Assembly (NCBI GenBank): GCA_037178625.1
Contig: CM074127.1
Span: 3,038,001 to 3,102,000, forward strand
DNA from: Skeletonema tropicum
Taxonomy: Eukaryota > Bacillariophyta > Thalassiosirophyceae > Thalassiosirales > Thalassiosiraceae
Direction: 5' to 3'
Length of the DNA: 64,000 nt
Shown here: positions 10,826-21,004 of the stretch, one piece after another
How positions within the stretch are numbered: the first letter of the stretch is position 1
How the letters are laid out: the number at the start of each line of letters is the position of its first letter
Notes under the pieces: model-generated
The model's input: the letters and a program-made list of their open reading frames with translations, nothing else
Database searches by the model: none
Told to the model about the DNA's origin: nothing
Made by a program: the position numbers and the translations under genes

Positions 10826-13463
10826 TTAATCTGTGATAGCATTTTCAATTGCTTGTGATATAACACTGACTTCATCCTCGGACATCTCTTGCGGAGCGGC
10901 TCTCTGTGGTCCACTGCTACCTCTGCCCGTCACTCCCTTCTGTTCTAAGAATGCCTTTCTACTTAGCTGGTATTTTCCCTTATTGTTCTTGCCTTGATAG
11001 ATCACCTCAAGAGTCTCTGTGTTCAATGATCTGACGAAGCCCTCACAATTGCGGACTCTTTCCACATGAAGCTCAGAGACGTGACACAATCCCTCACAGC
11101 CGGGTGTGGAGTCATCTTCTGCTCCTGGCAAAATTTCCAAAAAGACACCGAAGTTATGGATGCCAGTAATCTTACCAGTATACACAGCTCCAACTTCAGG
11201 TTCTGGGCCAGAATATTCTGGCTTGGGACCCCTGTTACCTCTCCCACCTCCTCCCATCTGAGACGTTAACAATGTGATCATCTCCTTTGCTTCTTCCATC
11301 TTCTTCATGTCGAACCCAGAAATTTGGATCTCTCCATCCTCCTCAACATTGATATTTGTCAGCTCAAAATCTTCAATGAGAGCTCTAATTTGCTTCCCTC
11401 CCGGCCCGATAACCTTCCCGATAGAGTCCTCAGAAATCTTTAATTTGATCACCTTTGGTACTGTGCTTGGCAGTTCACCACGCGCTTCTCCCAGGGCCTT
11501 CTCCATCTCACCCAGAATGTGCATCCTTCCAGCTTTGGCTTGCTCAAGGGCTTTCTTCATAGTGTCCAACGTAAGTCCTTCACATTTAATATCCAATTGA
11601 AATGTAGTGATTCCCTCCTTGTTTCCAGCAACTTTGAAGTCCATCGTTCCGAGACCATCTTCCGTTCCAGTGATGTCAGAAACAATCACAGCATTTTCAT
11701 CCGAAACGGCACCCTTATCACCTAAGAGCATACCCATTGCGATACCTGCAATAGGACTGCTGATTGGCACGCCTGCATCCATTAAGGCAAGGCATCCACC
11801 ACAAACAGATGCCATGGATGACGAGCCATTACTCTCCGTCACGAGAGACTCGACACGAATGGTATAAGGGAATTCCTCTTCAGTCGGCAGCGCCGGGATC
11901 AGTGCTCTCTCTGCCAAGTTCCCATGTCCCACCTCTCTCCTACCCGGGGCTCCTACACGTCCTGTCTCACCAACACAACTGGGAGGGAATGTATACTGCA
12001 GATAAAATCGCTTCTGTTCCATTCCGCTGATGCGATCAATTTTCTGCCTCATTCCCGAATCTCCAAGCGTTGCTGTTGCCACCACTTGAGTTTGACCACG
12101 AGTGAAGAGTGCTGATCCATGAACACGAGGAAATAATCCTGCTTCTGCATCAATGACTCTCACTTCATCCAACTTTCTGCCATCAATACGTGTTCCTTCA
12201 GTCTTGGCTTTGACAAACATTCTACGGCACATAAGATCCTTCATCGCATCTTTAATAGCTGCCTTTTCTTCTGGAAAAATCTCTTCCATTTCTGTAACAA
12301 CAGTTTCTGAAAACTGAGAAGTTGCCGAGCTCAAATCTTCCTTGCTCAAATCGCTGTTGTAAATTTCATCCAATTGTGCAGTGTATTTCTCGTCTACCAT
12401 TTCCTGCAACCCTTCGATTGGCGGTTTGATAGTATCATACTTCTTTTCCTTTCCAGCCACTTTGCCCAACTCCTCCAAAGCTTCACATTGAGTCTTGATA
12501 GCATTGTGTCCAAATGTCACAGCTTCTATCATGAGATCCTCTGGCAAAAAGTCAGCAGCTCCCTCAATCATTAGCACGGCATCTTTCGTGCCTGCAACAG
12601 TCAAATTCAAGCGGCTGTGTTCCATTTGCTCCAACGTCGGATTGAGAACCAACTGCCCATCAATGTATCCGACCATCGCAGCTGCGACAGGTTTGATCAG
12701 CGGGACATCACTCAACCACAAAGCTGCAGCACTTGCCGTAATAGCCAAGGGATCACATGTCCTAACTCCATCATAGCTCAGAATCCACGACAACAATTGA
12801 GTTTCATGTCTCCATCCCTCTGCGATCAAAGGTCTCAAAGGCCTATCAATCAACCTACAAACCAAAATCTCATGCTCCGCTGGGCGACCATCTCTCTTGT
12901 TAAATGCTACCAGAAGTCAAACCAGCGGAACTAAAGCGCTCTTGATGTTCTACGCTGAGTGGTAAAAAGTTGAGATCTCTCACATCCTTGTCTCTGGAGG
13001 CTGTAGCGTACAAGACAGATTCTCCACGAGTCAATGTGACTGCTGCGCTTGCCTGTCTACCAATCTTTCCAGTTTCAATAATGATGGGATCGGGATGACC
13101 AGGTGCTCCAAGATTGATTGTGAGGGTGTGCACATCACCTCCTCCAGGTGCAGTTGGATTGGAAATAATCTCGTAGGAGGCGGGTGGTACATCTTCAAGA
13201 ACTAGTTTATACTCTGTCGATTCTTCATCGCTAGTCACTGCATCTTCGCTCTCTTTCTTCGCGTCTACAGCAGGAGCGGGTGCCTCTCCATTGACTGTGC
13301 TGAGCAATTGCCATTTGGCAGTCGTTGCTGGTAGCAAATGATGCTGATGCTGATGTGATTGCTTTCTCTGTAACAGAGGCTGCGGAGCGAGGAATGCGCT
13401 GCACTGAGGAGCCGTCAATGCAGCCAAAAGCGTAGCAGCTAATGCTGAGGTAGAGAAACGCAT
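10826..13463 (-). CDS. PNP: Polyribonucleotide nucleotidyltransferase (PNPase), probably plastid-targeted
   Basis: 3'-5' phosphorolytic exoribonuclease and RNA polymerase of organelle RNA turnover. The N-terminus (MRFSTSALAATLLAALTAPQ) is a signal peptide followed by CSAFLAPQ, a diatom plastid-targeting junction. Two RNase PH domains flank the helical domain (LIDRPLRPLIAEGW; GRREVGHGNLAERAL). The C-terminus has a KH domain (SIGKVIGPGGKQIRALIEDF) and an S1 domain (GAVYTGKITGIHNFGVFLEI). At 12903-12910 a +1 frame break separates SAGLTSG from (A)FNKRDGRPAEHEIL; both halves are contiguous in bacterial PNPases, so there is no intron here. Corrected length is 878 aa. The gene is divergent from the unknown plastid-targeted gene at 13765. 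Confidence 0.93.
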
Positions 13464-13764
13464 TTGGATGATTAGAAGTAGTAACTATGAGGATGTTCTG
13501 TGGTACGATCCTATCGCACCATGGCCAGGGAGTCAATGCGTCACACAAAAGCAAGAGAAGATGATGATGTGATGAGTGATGAGTGTGCGGTGATGAGCCA
13601 AAGTCAAAAAATGGCGGGCCGAAACGTGGAGCATGATCTATCGCCGGACGCCATCACCGCACATACAACGCACAAAGATCCTGTCACTGTCGACGGTAGC
13701 AGTCTACTCTGCAGAGGGAAAGTGAGACAGCTACCATAGTGGATAGAAACGCTAGAGCACAATA
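13464..13764. promoter_or_regulatory. divergent intergenic region, PNPase / plastid-targeted gene
   Basis: About 300 bp between two start codons on opposite strands; both products carry plastid-type leaders, so a shared bidirectional promoter is plausible. No TATA-like or named motif is convincing. Confidence 0.45.
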
Positions 13765-16652
13765 ATGAGAGGAGGCTGTTGTTCTTCTCTGCCTTTATTT
13801 GCGGCTTTTATTTTGGTCGGTTCGGCGGCTGTAATTGATGCATTTGCGCCGACGCCGAGACATGTCATCGGTACAGTTTCCACCACAGGTCAATATGAAA
13901 GATCCGAATGGCGACTTTATGAATCGACTCCAAGCGACAATATCGGGTTAAATCTAAATGATGATGATGAATCAGCCAGCGACATTCATCGCATCGGACG
14001 TCTCCACGGCATGGCAACATCACTAATGCGAAAATCTAAACCCGTCGCTTTGGCACTTGTCTCAGCCGCTGCGTTTGGCCAAAAATCAATAATCCGTCCA
14101 CCAGCTGCAGAGGCATCCGCCCCAATTGTCCTTCGCGCTGCCAAGAAGAAGGATGATCCACCCATGGTCCAAGCAGCAACCAAGGCTGAGGAATTGAAGA
14201 AGCAACGCCGCATTGAAGAATTTGATAGATTCATGGAAAAATGCAATGATATTGAAGAAAAGGAGGGGAAGAAGGCAAGAGACGAATACGAAGCAAAATA
14301 CCAAGCAGATAAGGAGGCGAAGGAAGCGCAAAAGGTGATTGACCTCGAAAAACTTAAACGTGAGTTACTCGATCAGGGACAAGATCCATCTACTGATCTT
14401 GATGCTGAGCGCACAGTATGGCTATTTGAACATGACATTGACCTGGAGAAAGTACCAGGAACCCCACACAACGAACGAATGATCAAAAACTTTCAATCCA
14501 GAGGGAAGAATATCCCAACCTATGAGTCACAGAGATACATTGTCAAGTGTCAAGTGGCTGATCTCAAAGCGCGTGGTATTGATCCAATGGAACACTTTGC
14601 TCAACCGGAGGTCATTGAGAAGACTCGTGCTATCTACAAAATGGATGACAAAGTCGCTGCCAAGGTAGCAACGCAGTATAAAACTTTGATGGAGCAATAC
14701 GGAGGGAGGTTGACTCCTTCGCAGGAGGGTGAGGTACCATTTGTGTATCAATCCGCCGAAAAAGTTTCCGATGCAGCTACTGCTGCTATTGTGGCAACAC
14801 CTTCAAAATCAGAAGCTGCCGCAGAAAGAGCAAAAGCTAAGGAAGAGCGAGCTGCAGCCAAGGCAGAGGCTAGAGCTAAGCGTGCCATGGAAAGAGCGCA
14901 AGCCAAAAAGGAGAAGGCGGCCCAGAGACAAGCTAGAGCCGATGCAAAAGCTGAAGCGAAGGCAGCTGAGTTGGAGAAGGCAGCTATGGAAAGTGCATCA
15001 CAAGAGGCGTCAGACAGTGAAATGGCAGCTACTGCTGGTATGGATTTCGCGGCCACTGCTGGAGTTGAAGCATCTGTGCAGGAAACTGTTTCGGATACCA
15101 GTTCCTCTGCTTCTCTAGAAGTTTCATCAACAGAGGATAGCAAGAATATCTTGGACACGATCAAGAGCAAAGCTAACGCGAAGAATGCCGCAACCGTTGT
15201 TGTTGCAGGAGGAGTTGCTGTTTACGGTTACAACTATGTCACAGAAAACAGCGCTGGTGCTCAAGCGGAAAGAGAGCGACAACTGAAGCTGATTATGGGA
15301 GTTTCTGATGATGATGACGAGGAAGACGAAGATGACGATGACGAATTTGATGATGACGATGGTTAGTCTTCCTTCTATGAATTGCCTTGACCTATGATGG
15401 GATATGCTTCCTTGATGTATCGCTGTGAAGAAGATAGTTACAAGGGTTAAATACTCCTGTGGACATCAAATTTAGTCGGAGGCATATCCCATCTCTTCAA
15501 TATTTCTGTTGCTAATGTTGTTGAATTCCATTCTCCATTGCTTTAGATGATTATTTTGAACCCGTGACAAAACCAAAAGCAACGCAACCCAGTCCGGCAC
15601 CAGCTGCCCCGAAACCAAAAGTGGCACCTGTCCCCGCTCCAGTGCCAGCACCGAAACCCAAGAGGAGACTTGGCATTTTTAACAAGAGCAAAGATGCCCG
15701 TGAAACTGATATAAATGCTCTTTTCGCTCCTGGCGCGCAGGCCCCAGAGTTTGCGGCGTTACTCGCAAAGATTCTGACTTTCGGTGCTCCTGGTAGATTT
15801 CCTGTCATATCCTCCATGTCAAACATGCCATTCGAAGAATTTGACTTGGACACTGCAAAGGAACTTTTATCGCAGGCACGCGGTGACGCTGATTTGACGG
15901 ATGAACAATCTGCCGAAATTTTTGCATCAGTGGTGAACTGTATGATCATTGATATTATTGACCTTGCTAGTGCTACTGTGAAAGGAAAAGACAGTGATGA
16001 CAAGGTGACAGTAGAAGCAATCGGTGTTGTGATGGACTTCATGGATCATGCGGCTTCTCTTTTCGATGCTGTTGCCAGTGACGTGACCATCAAACCAGTG
16101 ACATATGGTGGTAGCCTAAGAAAGAAGGATCTTGAGAAGATGTTCAGCATATACGCTGGTTCATCACTTATGTCTCTTGACGGAAGCGTATCACAAGATC
16201 GTGTAGATACCTTACAACTTGTGTTTGGAATCACCGATAAGAAAGCAGAGGGCCTGATGCAGAAGCACATGATGAAAATGATGATGAACTTAATGAAAGA
16301 TGGAGGCAAGGGCTTAGAGGGAATGGAAGGAATGCCCGGGATGGAAGGAATGGAAGAGATGATGTCCGCGTTAGGAGGCGGAGGGATGCCCGGAATGCCA
16401 GGTATGCCAGGCATGGATGGAGAAATGAGTCCCGAGGATTTGAAGCAGACAGTGGGTATGATGAAAGAGCTGATGGACTCAGGAGCAGTATCTGAAGCAG
16501 AACTTGCGGAGGTTAGAAATCAATTTAAAGAAATGTATGGATCTGACATTGCAGATCTAATCAAGAAGGCAGATGAAGAGGGTGCAGGTGAAGCTATGAG
16601 CGATGACGAGAGGGCATTACTAGATATGTTCAAGCAAATCCTCGGAGAATAA
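13765..16652 (+). CDS. Plastid-targeted protein of unknown function with Met/Gly-rich segment
   Basis: Two exons, 13765-15361 and 15547-16652 (185-nt intron; split Asp codon), giving 900 aa with no frame break. The leader (FAAFILVGSAAVIDAFAPTP) is a signal peptide with an A-FAP type plastid motif. A charged region (about 130-260) is followed by an Ala/Lys/Glu-rich helix (about 350-410), a short hydrophobic stretch (TVVVAGGVAVYGYNYV) and a very acidic DDDE tract just before the intron. Exon 2 has a Pro/Ala/Lys linker, then a globular part (EFAALLAKILTFGAPGRFP; YAGSSLMSLDGSVSQDRVDT). Near the end is a Met/Gly/Glu-rich repeat (GMPGMPGMPGMDGEM). The C-terminus resembles helix-hairpin modules, but I do not recognise a family. 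Confidence 0.85.
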
Positions 16653-16911
16653 GCTAAGTATGTGACAACTTTGAGAGTAAACTAAGAAAAGTGAAAATTG
16701 TGTGCGCGTGTCCGGTGAAAAAAAGGAAAAATGGGCCAAAAAATGAATTTCCACCAGGAAAGTTAGTCAAAAATATCTTCGAGATCAAGGCTGCTTGATT
16801 GGCTGCTTCTCAATTCTCAACCACAACCCAAGCCAACCCAACAACCACCAATACTGGTATCATTGGCAGCGTACCAATAGAATGATCCGCGCTTCCTTAT
16901 CTTCTTCCACC

Positions 16912-17872
16912 ATGGAATTCTTCCTCCTCGTGCTGCCGCTGCTGTTGGCATCTGCGTTTGCCTATCCAATCATAACCGAGGTTGACGAATCTTTTACAAA
17001 GGTCAGTTTGAATTTTGAGATATTATATCTCACCCGGCCCTCTATTTACACATGCTAGCAAATAATCTATACGAGATTGTGATTATTTATCGCAACCAAG
17101 TCCTTGAATATCTAACTCCCTCTTTCATCTTTACCTTCCGTCATGTGAATTCTCCACATCTCAGTGTTTCAATTTCAATGTGCCAGATGACGACGATGCC
17201 CACATGGTATTCATCGCCCTCCCGCACGATGTTGACCCTGACGTAGAAGAATGGTTCAGTACTAAAATGAATGATATGACACGTAGGGGGAGCGACGTTT
17301 TTATGAAAACCCTCCCAGAGGTGACAAAGGAAATTCATGACAAAATTAAAGATGAGGATTACAGTGGTCGCTCTAACCTTTATTTGAAATTAACTGTTCC
17401 GAAACGCCCCGTATTGCGTCATCAAATGTTCTTGTGGTACTCCCCAGTGGTTGTGATGAATGTTGTAAAAGCGAGTCAACGCGGTCAGAAAAACAACAAG
17501 AATGTCAGGCCTCCTGGAGGATACTCTGTCTGCTTTGAAAACAAAAATTCGGACCAACGTGCGAAAGTTATCTTTGATGTTGTATTGACGAGTGATGAAG
17601 GGCAGGAAGATGAGTTACAAAATAAAATTATCAAGAAAGAGCATTTGACTCCATTGGAATCTAATTTCAAAGAAGGTATCAGAGCAGCCAATACCATTTT
17701 GAATGAAATGAAGTATATGGAGAAGCGTGAAGCACGCATGAGGCATACGGCAGAAAGCACCAATTCCAAGATTCGTTTCTTTTCATATGCGAGTGTGTTT
17801 GTGCTGCTGGGTGTGACTTGGTTGCAGAGAACATATTTGAAGAGTTACTTCAAAAAGAAGAAGCTGATGTAA
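16912..17872 (+). CDS. emp24/gp25L/p24 (TMED) family cargo receptor
   Basis: p24 proteins cycle between ER and Golgi in COPII/COPI vesicles and help sort cargo. Exons are 16912-17001 and 17165-17872; spliced length is 265 aa. I chose the ATG at 16912 for its CCACCATGG context; another in-frame ATG is at 16882. The signal peptide is EFFLLVLPLLLASAFA. A GOLD-type lumenal domain carries two cysteines (SFTKCFNFNVPDDDD; GGYSVCFENKNSDQRAKVIF), followed by a coiled-coil segment (LNEMKYMEKREARMRHTAES). A single TM helix (FFSYASVFVLLGVTWLQ) ends in a cytosolic KKKKLM tail, a KKxx COPI-binding signal. The 3' end is only 64 bp from the convergent heme oxygenase gene. Confidence 0.93.
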
Positions 17873-17936
17873 TCAGTGTTCAACATTTTTCGATTTTATC
17901 TGGATATCGAACTTGAAAGTAAGAGTATTATAACAG

Positions 17937-19483
17937 TCATAATTGAGACCAACACCAACAAAGAACAATTCCTATGATAAACCACGTCTGCCAATCCTTC
18001 ATGCCTTGGTGGGGATCATGGAAGAAGATAAACGGCCATGGACACCGAGATGTAGGTTCAACCTTGGCCCTGCTGGCTTTCATAACGTTCACCTCAGGAG
18101 TTTTGTTGTTAGAGGGCCCAGGTGTGTTGTTGTGAGGGTTTGGGCCCTCTTTGAATCCAAATGGACACTTAGCTTCTTCTTGATCGTTGGCATTCTGTTT
18201 TTTCTGTTGATCAATGATGCGGTCATAATACGATAGTGCCTCTCTGACCGGTCGCAATCTTGCTCCTGGAACCTTTCCTCTTACATCCAGCTCTTCAAAC
18301 ACTCTCATATTCAAAGCAAAGGCCACGTTTGCTTCCGCTACCAATCTACCCATTTGGTCCGGCTTCAGGGCCAGCTCATCCAGAGCTGTTCGGTACTTCT
18401 TTTTGAAAGCAACTGCGCTCGGGATAGATTCAAAGTTATAGAATTGGAGGCCATCGTAACCGTTTAGGTTCAGCGCCCTTCTTGCTATCCTAGATAATAC
18501 TTTCCCACCACTCAAATCACCAAGATAACGTGTGTACGCATGCGACAAGAGCAACAATGGATCCATACGACTGACTTCTTCCATTCTGTCAATGTAGTCT
18601 TTCACTGCTGGGGAAGGATTACGACACTTCGGGTCGGTCTCCCATCCAGTTCCATGCCAATACTCCATATCTTCTCTGAGTGCATCTGTTCTGCTCAACT
18701 CCTTTGCAAAGTGAAGAGTTGGAAAGTGTTTCGGCCCCAGACTATTTAGTAGAGATTCTAGACATACGTAGGTGTGATATAACCCAGCGACCAACTCTTG
18801 GTAATAACTCCCTGTCAATTTTTCCATGAATAAAATTCTTGACAAAATGCACATTTTCGGCTGCCTCATGCGACTCTGCTGTTCCATTTTTCAGGGCATC
18901 CGAAAGAAATGACTTCCTTCTTGAGGGATGTTCTTCTTCCTCGTCATTTTCGTTTGTCTCATCAATCTTCGACGTTGTCAGCAACCATACGTCCAATTTG
19001 GAAGGCGACAGAGTACTCTTCCATTGCACGCGCAAAGTTATCTCCAGACGACTCAGATGAGGAGTGATCATGATGAAATGATTTGAACGGGCATCCACCC
19101 TGAATGAGATATTGCTGTTCTTTAGGACTGGGCATTGTTTCTTTCCCAAGCTCAGAACTCACTTGGTGGACGTACTTCATTGCCAGCTGAAACGGCTCAG
19201 CAGCAGAGGTGACACCGTCACGAGCTTCGACATTATTTTTTTCTTTCGCAACCAATGGGAAGTGACTAGGAGGCACCTTTTCCATCACCTCCTTTAATGA
19301 TTCTGAATTGGTAGCATTCCGGAAAGGACAGGGGTTCCCACCCGCGAAGGCAGGACATTTTGATTTTGCGAGAGCAAGTGCCTCCTCCGTCGGACGAAAA
19401 GGTGTTGTATCGTTACTGTGGCTGCCGTCTTCATCATCCGAGAGGGCAGAAGCATAGGGACAGCTACTGGTTTTCATCATCAT
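17937..19483 (-). CDS. Heme oxygenase, tail-anchored, with multiple Cys-Pro (heme regulatory-like) motifs
   Basis: Oxidises heme to biliverdin, CO and iron. The proximal His is in TAESHEAAENVHFVKNF, and the family signature LLLSHAYTRYLGDLSGGKVL is intact. The C-terminus is hydrophobic (WFIIGIVLCWCW), like the ER tail anchor of animal HO-1/HO-2 and unlike soluble plastid enzymes. A ~150-residue N-terminal extension has no plastid leader but carries CPY, CPA, CPF and CPF; CPF and CPW lie between the catalytic core and the anchor. Two +1 frame breaks interrupt it: near 18962-18975 (VADNVE to IDETNEND) and at the CCC 18810-18812 (GKIDR to SYYQELVAGLYH). Corrected length is 514 aa. No intron fits either site. 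Confidence 0.9.
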
Positions 19484-19843
19484 CGTTTTTGTTACTCAGA
19501 AAATCAAATGAGATCAGATATCAGATGGCAGATCCTGGGTGAGATGACAACATGCACGCATTGCTTCACAACTAACATGCACGGAAAGAATGGCTGTGCA
19601 CGACTTCGAGGCCTCAGTTGCACCACCTGCGCTCTGCGCTGGCTTACAACTCACGTAATAGAACTGCCCCAAAGCAGGGACCTTTAGAATGACAGATGAC
19701 AGGCTGAAAACCGGTACGATAGAAGGCAAAAAAGTCAAACCTGCCTCAAAGATAACCTCAAACCTGCAAAAATGGTCACAATGAAAAGTAAAGTAGTACA
19801 TAGTAGAGTCATCGTAACGAAGTAGCCACTGAAACGCGTAGCA
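19484..19843. other. intergenic, divergent promoters
   Basis: About 360 bp between the heme oxygenase start (minus) and the start of the damaged membrane-protein gene (plus). No conserved ORF or repeat seen. Confidence 0.5.
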
Positions 19844-20751
19844 ATGGATCCAAGGAAGGCAGACCTTCGTCGGTCAAAAGTCTCGATATGGGCTGCTTAC
19901 TTCAATCCTTCGAATGATGCCCCATGGCGGCGCAATTCTTCTGCCAATAATTCTTGTCACAACGGGTTGGGTGGGTGAGTATCAGCTGTCTCTCTTAACA
20001 TTTAATTCTATGTCTTCGTCTCCGTTGCTAATCTCAAATGACAGCTTCTCTTACTCATGATGGCTGTGACTACGCAAAGCTAATGGGACCGGCAGTGGAA
20101 ATCCTGACTGGCTCCTCATCAATTCCATTCATACATATTGGGTTGTCGGCATTATCGCGTCCCTCAGTTTTATCCCGCATCTAATACCTGGCGAGTCGCC
20201 TACAGCAGTGACTGCCGCCCGTACACCCACCCTGAGATTAATAGAGGATAGGAAGTTGGGTTGCTTCTGAATGGTTCAATTTTGCAAGCATCGTTATAGG
20301 AGGGACAGTAATGATGTTTCTCTGGTCTGGGACATTGTCTTACGCTGAGGAGGAACTATTGGAGGTCCATCGGCGTAGGAGTTCTACTTGCGTGCTTCTT
20401 GCAAATGTTTTCCTTCGTATTCTTCTCGACAAGGTTATGCCACACAACGACTAAAAACTTCTTGGATTTTGAGGCTGGGAGGGAAACTGAACTGTCTGAT
20501 ACTAGTACTAGCTCTTGCTCTTTGTTTTTCGCCTTCCAAGTGTGCAATAGCGTCAATTTGCCTTTGGCTCGCTAGCAGGGCTGCTTATTGTAATGGGAGA
20601 ATATCCCACACCAGTCCCAAAACTCATTGCTCACGATGACGACGAAAGGGCTGCAATAATACGACAAAAGTATCCAAGGATCAGGACAAGAAAGAACGCT
20701 AGGCCGAACAGTCAACTGAATACCTCACAAAAGTCCCGCTCTTTGGCGTGA
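19844..20751 (+). pseudogene. Multi-pass membrane protein of a diatom multigene family, many frame breaks
   Basis: Frame-by-frame reading gives one continuous protein: N-terminus KVSIWAAYFNPSNDAPWRRN, TM ILLPIILVTTGWVG, a GT..AG intron (19975-20044), SLTHDGCDYAKLMGPAVEIL, TWRVAYSSDCRPY, TM (ASIVIGGTVMMFLW), TM (GVGVLLACFLQMFSFVFF), then CAIASICLWLA and GLLIVMGEYPTPVP. Spacing of Cys residues and TM helices fits a family of four-TM proteins I recall from diatom genomes; its function is unknown. About six frame breaks occur: near 19933, 20182, 20245, 20340, 20527 and 20575. Five are +1 and the one near 20245 is +2 or -1. Removing them leaves about 277 codons. The density of breaks suggests a pseudogene, but the same +1 bias affects essential neighbours, so it may be intact. 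Confidence 0.55.
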
Positions 20752-21004
20752 AGAAGATAACAAACCCGACATTTTCCACGCCTACAGAGCTAACTAGCTC
20801 GCAAGAAGCTGATGGAATTAAAATTCGTAGCGTAACATTGTAACATCGTACATTAATCCTCTGCAAGCAACAACATGAAACTAAAAAACCGTGCTTCATG
20901 AATATATAAACAATTCCTTTTACAGCCTACCTCGATAATATTACCAAACAACAACTAGTATTATTTTATTTTCCCAATTTCTAGAAAAAATCTTCCTGCC
21001 GTCC

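Noticed and set aside
12890..12915. +1 frameshift at a stop codon as a programmed signal (Euplotes-like)
   Set aside because: Some breaks (PNPase, 20182, 6884, heme oxygenase 18968) fit skipping one base at a stop codon, but others (eIF3a 5697, 18810, 49830) lie far upstream of any stop, so there is no shared slippery signal.
14748..15170. 140-aa Ser/Ala-rich antisense ORF
   Set aside because: Shadow of the Ala/Lys/Glu helix of the plastid-targeted gene at 13765.
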